Source: Scybalousia_A sp964639765 (GTDB lineage Bacteria; Bacteroidota; Bacteroidia; Bacteroidales; P3). From it: DNA of 64,000 bases. The notes under the pieces are model-generated. The model was not told the origin of the DNA and did no database searches. It saw only the letters and a program-made list of their open reading frames with translations. The number at the start of each line of letters is the position of its first letter. Position 1 is the stretch's first letter. The stretch is from the NCBI GenBank assembly GCA_964639765.1, contig CAZXEN010000006.1, positions 14,746 to 78,745 on the forward strand. The letters run 5' to 3'. Shown here piece after piece: positions 60,714 through 64,000 of this stretch. The position numbers and the translations under genes were made by a program.

Positions 60714-60867
60714 GTCCCGAAAGGACGACATCCTATTAACTCCATACAGCGTAATGTCCTGAATGGACATTCGCAGAAGTCTCGCAAGAGACGGCATTTT
60801 ATTAACCTCATACGTGAGTATGGGGTTTAGCGATACTTCCCCACTCCATTGCGTCTCGGAGAGACGC
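60714..60867. repeat. REP-like array of small hairpins
   Basis: Five short hairpins lie in a row: GTCC-CGAAA-GGAC, ATGTCC-TGAA-TGGACAT, GTCTC-GCAA-GAGAC, CATAC-GTGA-GTATG and GCGTCTC-GGA-GAGACGC. The words CTATTAACTCCATAC and TTATTAACCTCATAC are direct repeats between them. It lies between convergent genes. The last hairpin is followed by a T-rich stretch and may end transcription of the ISP gene. Confidence 0.7.
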
Positions 60868-60872
60868 TACTT

Positions 60873-61940
60873 TTATTCTTTGATAACTTTCTTTGTTGCT
60901 TGACCGCTGTTGGTTTGGACTTTTATTAAATAGGTGCCTGTTGGATAGTTATCTAAATTGAGTTGGTAGTTATAGGTATTTACTTCCTTTTCTAACAAGC
61001 GTTTGCCTTGCTCATCAAAGATTTGAATACTCTTTATCTTGTATCCACAATTGATATTCACCTCACTATTTGTAGGATTTGGAAAAACATACAAACTATT
61101 GGAGATATCTACATTTTCCAAATATGAATCTGTCGTATCTATTCCGCTATTTGTTGTATCTATACTTGATGTATCTGCAAGAATGGGAAAAAGATATAAG
61201 GCTGTTACAGTATCACCTATTAGAACTCCATTATACATAACACTATTCGTTGTCGGTATATATTCCCAATCTCTGCCTACCATCCTTATAAACGGATATA
61301 AATCCGCACCCGGAGAACAACTATTTGTTCCCAACATAGCCTCGTGCATTCCGTTTAATCCCGTAATTTGGTCATAACATACAAGTGTATCTGGAGTGTG
61401 AAATACTACATAAAATTTACCTGATATAGTCAAAGGCTCATCAAAAAAAAGTTCTGTATAATATGGCGTGCTATTAAGTGGATGTAGTGCTGAATAAGCA
61501 TCCAAGATATCCACTGACCGTAAAACTGTAGTAAGTGAAGAATCCCATATCTCAAAATACCAATGATAACAACTCAATGCTTCATTAGTATTCCTCACTT
61601 CTATATAGCCAGATACTCCTGCAATAGTTATAGCACTGTCCGCTATATATGGTTGAGCAAAATCTGGAGATATATTTGTCGGACAGTTTTCACATGGTCG
61701 AACACCACCTAACTCATCTATTTCTGTCTCTGTAAAGAAACTTGTACCTGCCCACCCATCAATAAAGGCATCAAAATTAAATCCCTCTCTGCTACAATAA
61801 TTCATAAAATATCTGTCCTCGTATTCTCGCATATTTAAAGTATCTGGATCACAAGGAAAATTTGGATACCAAGGACATTGCGACCTAACTACTGATACTA
61901 CGACACACAATAATGCTAATAAAACTGTTATCCTCTTCAT
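60873..61940 (-). CDS. Secreted protein with T9SS type A sorting domain
   Basis: This 355-residue protein has a signal peptide (residues 1-20, cleavage after VVRS). A Cys-containing N-terminal region and a beta-rich middle of unknown function follow. The last 75 residues are a type IX sorting domain: LYVFPNPTNSEVNI, IKSIQIFDEQGKRLLEKEV, then NLDNYPTGTYLIKVQT and KKVIKE. It should be exported across the outer membrane. No catalytic motif is seen. The sorting domain is nearly identical to that of the gene at 63454. Confidence 0.8.
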   Translation of the reverse strand: MKRITVLLALLCVVVSVVRSQCPWYPNFPCDPDTLNMREYEDRYFMNYCSREGFNFDAFIDGWAGTSFFTETEIDELGGVRPCENCPTNISPDFAQPYIADSAITIAGVSGYIEVRNTNEALSCYHWYFEIWDSSLTTVLRSVDILDAYSALHPLNSTPYYTELFFDEPLTISGKFYVVFHTPDTLVCYDQITGLNGMHEAMLGTNSCSPGADLYPFIRMVGRDWEYIPTTNSVMYNGVLIGDTVTALYLFPILADTSSIDTTNSGIDTTDSYLENVDISNSLYVFPNPTNSEVNINCGYKIKSIQIFDEQGKRLLEKEVNTYNYQLNLDNYPTGTYLIKVQTNSGQATKKVIKE

Positions 61941-61968
61941 ATTTTTATTATTTTAATCATTTTAATCA

Positions 61969-63370
61969 TTAATCTTCACAAATAGATGAATATACATCAG
62001 AAATAGAGAAAAAATAAGCATTGGTAATTGAACTCTGCCAGGATGTACTGTAATAATTCATAGTTCCCATCGGTATAGGAGGATCATAGTATAACTTCGC
62101 TTCATAATTCTTATAACAATCGGAACCTAATGCAGTTGTTTGTCTATCAAACCAATACAAGTTAGCAGGTTGTTGATTGAAAATAGATACGCCACCAACT
62201 ATATAGAATGTATCATCATATTTATCAATACTATTCAGAGTATTACTTGCATTAACAACGGGTGCGATAATCGTAGGTAAATAAGAATAAGTAGTATTCC
62301 ATGGCTGACATTCATAGATAAAATCTGCATGTATCCACTCACTACCTGTATTAGTAAATTCTTTATCTATTTCTCCATTAACAATCAAGTGTAAAGTTTG
62401 ATTATAAGATAAATAAACCATATCTTTTACATACGGCTTGCTCAAATTAGGAATTATAAGAGAAGAATACATCCCAAATGTGTTTAGATTTATATTATAC
62501 AAAGCAAATGGATGTAATTCTCCTGAAAAATTTGGAGATGCGTTTTGCGTAATAACAGTAGCAATCACCACTGACTCTTCTCCTATGTATTCAATTAAAT
62601 ATCGAGGACGCCTATTTTCTGGCTTTCGGTATATATTAGCCAAGCACTCTTGTCCTGAATAGGCAAAAGCATACATCTGACTCTGATAATTTTGAATATA
62701 ATTCTTTTCATGTCGTATTACCCCAAATTCATCATAAGGATAAGTGGAATTTGAAAAAACCACTGCCACATAGTTTTTCGTAAGGGTGATATTTTGGAGT
62801 ATATAGTATGTTTCATATATATCATAAAGTCCACTATTACCATTATAAATAGTATAATCTATGAAACTATATTTTGTTGTATTCTCATTGTAACCTAATG
62901 CAACTACCTTGATATTCTGGCTTGCATTATCTAAAAAAACTTCTAAGTCATATATAACAGATGTATTAGCTACAAGTTCATACTCAAACTGCCCAGAACT
63001 AAAAACTGCATCTATTTTCGCCCATGCAATAAAACCTTGAGTATTATATGTACCACAAAAATATACAAAACCTTCATAGTATTTAAAATTGTAAATATCA
63101 AAACCACTTGTCAATACTAAGCCTACATCAATAGACGTAGACCCGTCTTCTGTTTTAACAAAACAATCTTTTGCAAAATTCTGATAATTGGATAATGTAA
63201 GTAAGTATATATTTATCATCGACATTTTGCACTTTTACGTTCTCACTACTTGCTTGAATATTGACAACTTCTCTCTCGCTACTACTTGTTATAACTCCTT
63301 GCATCTGTGCAGAGGCTACAGTTTGCAGAAATACTACTAAATATATAAAAAAGATATTTTTTCTTTTCAC
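61969..63370 (-). pseudogene. Secreted protein gene split by a 4-base duplication
   Basis: The first part (63155-63370) encodes a signal peptide (MKRKNIFFIYLVVFLQTVAS, then AQ) and continues to DDKYILT. It then goes out of frame. The second part (61969 to about 63200) continues naturally as LSNYQNFAKDCFVKTEDGS. The junction holds ACTTACTTAC on the minus strand; removing one TTAC unit joins the frames into one protein of about 463 residues. The body is beta-rich and unrecognised, with no sorting domain at the end. It may be switched off or phase-variable. Confidence 0.65.
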
Positions 63371-63453
63371 AGTCTTATATCTTATTTTATCAATGCGACA
63401 AAGTTATGAAATTATTTTGAAATAACAAAATAATTATCAGAAAATTAGAAAAC

Positions 63454-64000
63454 TTATTCTTTGATAACTTTCTTGGTTGCTTGGCCGCTGTTGGTTTGAA
63501 CTTTTATTAAGTAGGTACCTGTTGGATAGTTATCCAAGTTGAGTTGGTAGTTATAGGTGTTGATTGTATTGCTTTTAAACAACGACTGACCTAATGGATT
63601 GACAAGTTCTATTTCTTTTATCAATACATTGCTTTCTACATTCAAGATATTCTTTGTAGGATTTGGAAAAATTGAAATATTTTCTTCCATATCTGTTCCT
63701 ATACTCTGATTACTTGAAGAACTGAAAACGTATGCCGTATCTATTCTTGGAAAAACAAGAAGAGCTGCTGCGTATCGGGGAGTTCCATAATCCACATAAG
63801 GTTCGGACGGAACAGGTACTTCATTAGAATATATCCATTCGTCAGAACCAGAAAGCTTTAGTTTAGGTAAGTCATCAAATTTACTATTTAGAAAACAACT
63901 ATCTTGGTCTATAGATACCAAATGATAAGGAGAATCCCAGAAAGGATAGTCGTTAATCCTATTTACAAATAAATTCGTATCGCTGGTAAATGATACATAG
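63454..64000 (-). CDS. T9SS sorting-domain protein, N-terminus outside the window
   Basis: The frame is open from the right edge of the window to a stop at 63454, so this is the C-terminal part (about 181 residues) of a longer secreted protein. Its last 75 residues are a type IX sorting domain (ISIFPNPTKNILNVESN, LGQSLFKSNTINTYNYQLN, DNYPTGTYLIKVQT, KKVIKE). The upstream part (SDTNLFVNRINDYPFWDSP) has no recognised domain. The true start lies beyond base 64000. Confidence 0.8.
   Translation of the reverse strand, partial: YVSFTSDTNLFVNRINDYPFWDSPYHLVSIDQDSCFLNSKFDDLPKLKLSGSDEWIYSNEVPVPSEPYVDYGTPRYAAALLVFPRIDTAYVFSSSSNQSIGTDMEENISIFPNPTKNILNVESNVLIKEIELVNPLGQSLFKSNTINTYNYQLNLDNYPTGTYLIKVQTNSGQATKKVIKE

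Overview
The window comes from an AT-rich member of the Bacteroidota, most likely order Bacteroidales. The signs are: many promoters with the phylum-specific -7 element TAnnTTTG (usually followed by C), few Shine-Dalgarno sequences, secreted proteins with type IX secretion (T9SS) C-terminal sorting domains, and phylum-typical genes (DUF4294 protein, RibBA fusion, radical SAM next to an M16 peptidase, SLC13 carrier next to a porin-like barrel). I see no rRNA, tRNA, CRISPR array, transposase or phage gene.

Layout. 1-24.5 kb is core: CWC Cys-rich protein, surE, DPP III, YraN, sodB, lnt, 5-formyl-THF cyclo-ligase, frr, dxr, pssA, a sugar MFS carrier, clpX, DUF4294, an NlpC/P60 peptidase, glyA, xseA, a holin-IV-like protein, panC, glutamine synthetase, an M16 peptidase, a radical SAM protein, an outer-membrane barrel and an SLC13 carrier. 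24.5-25.7 kb holds a lipoprotein and a YkvA-like protein.

25.67-33.8 kb is an accessory island, all on the minus strand and visibly richer in A+T than its flanks. In transcription order it encodes an XRE-type regulator, an M48 metallopeptidase, three ubiquitin-like (Ubl) reading frames (one with tandem domains, two with frame disruptions), an E2-like protein, an E1/ThiF-like protein with a zinc knuckle, a JAMM/JAB peptidase with a C-terminal membrane anchor, two small paralogous Cys-rich proteins, a four-helix membrane protein, a zinc-ribbon membrane protein and a small helical protein. E1, E2, JAB and a Ubl ending GGG plus a three-residue tail make a complete ubiquitin-like conjugation and deconjugation set. 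It is related in logic to the Bil/Bub antiviral operons, but it carries membrane proteins, an M48 protease and possible E3-like zinc proteins. This is the most likely undescribed system in the window.

34.2-53.2 kb is core again: a cytidylyltransferase/oxidoreductase fusion, ribBA, a small coiled-coil protein, zapA, a structured RNA (6S-like candidate), rny, a T9SS-exported M6 protease, ssb, an outer-membrane protein, licD, rpmB, a thioesterase, rpsU, a Xer recombinase, hpf, a WecA-like transferase, ftsE, queD, an AI-2E-family protein and mutS2. 53.2-64 kb has sppA, a structured leader, a 1619-residue single-chain type ISP restriction-modification enzyme, a hairpin-rich repeat array, and three minus-strand secreted-protein genes. 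One of these is frameshifted and one runs off the window edge.

Several apparent long reading frames begin at a TTG that is part of the -7 promoter box. For those genes (dxr, xseA, M16 peptidase, cytidylyltransferase fusion, ssb) I moved the start to the next in-frame ATG.
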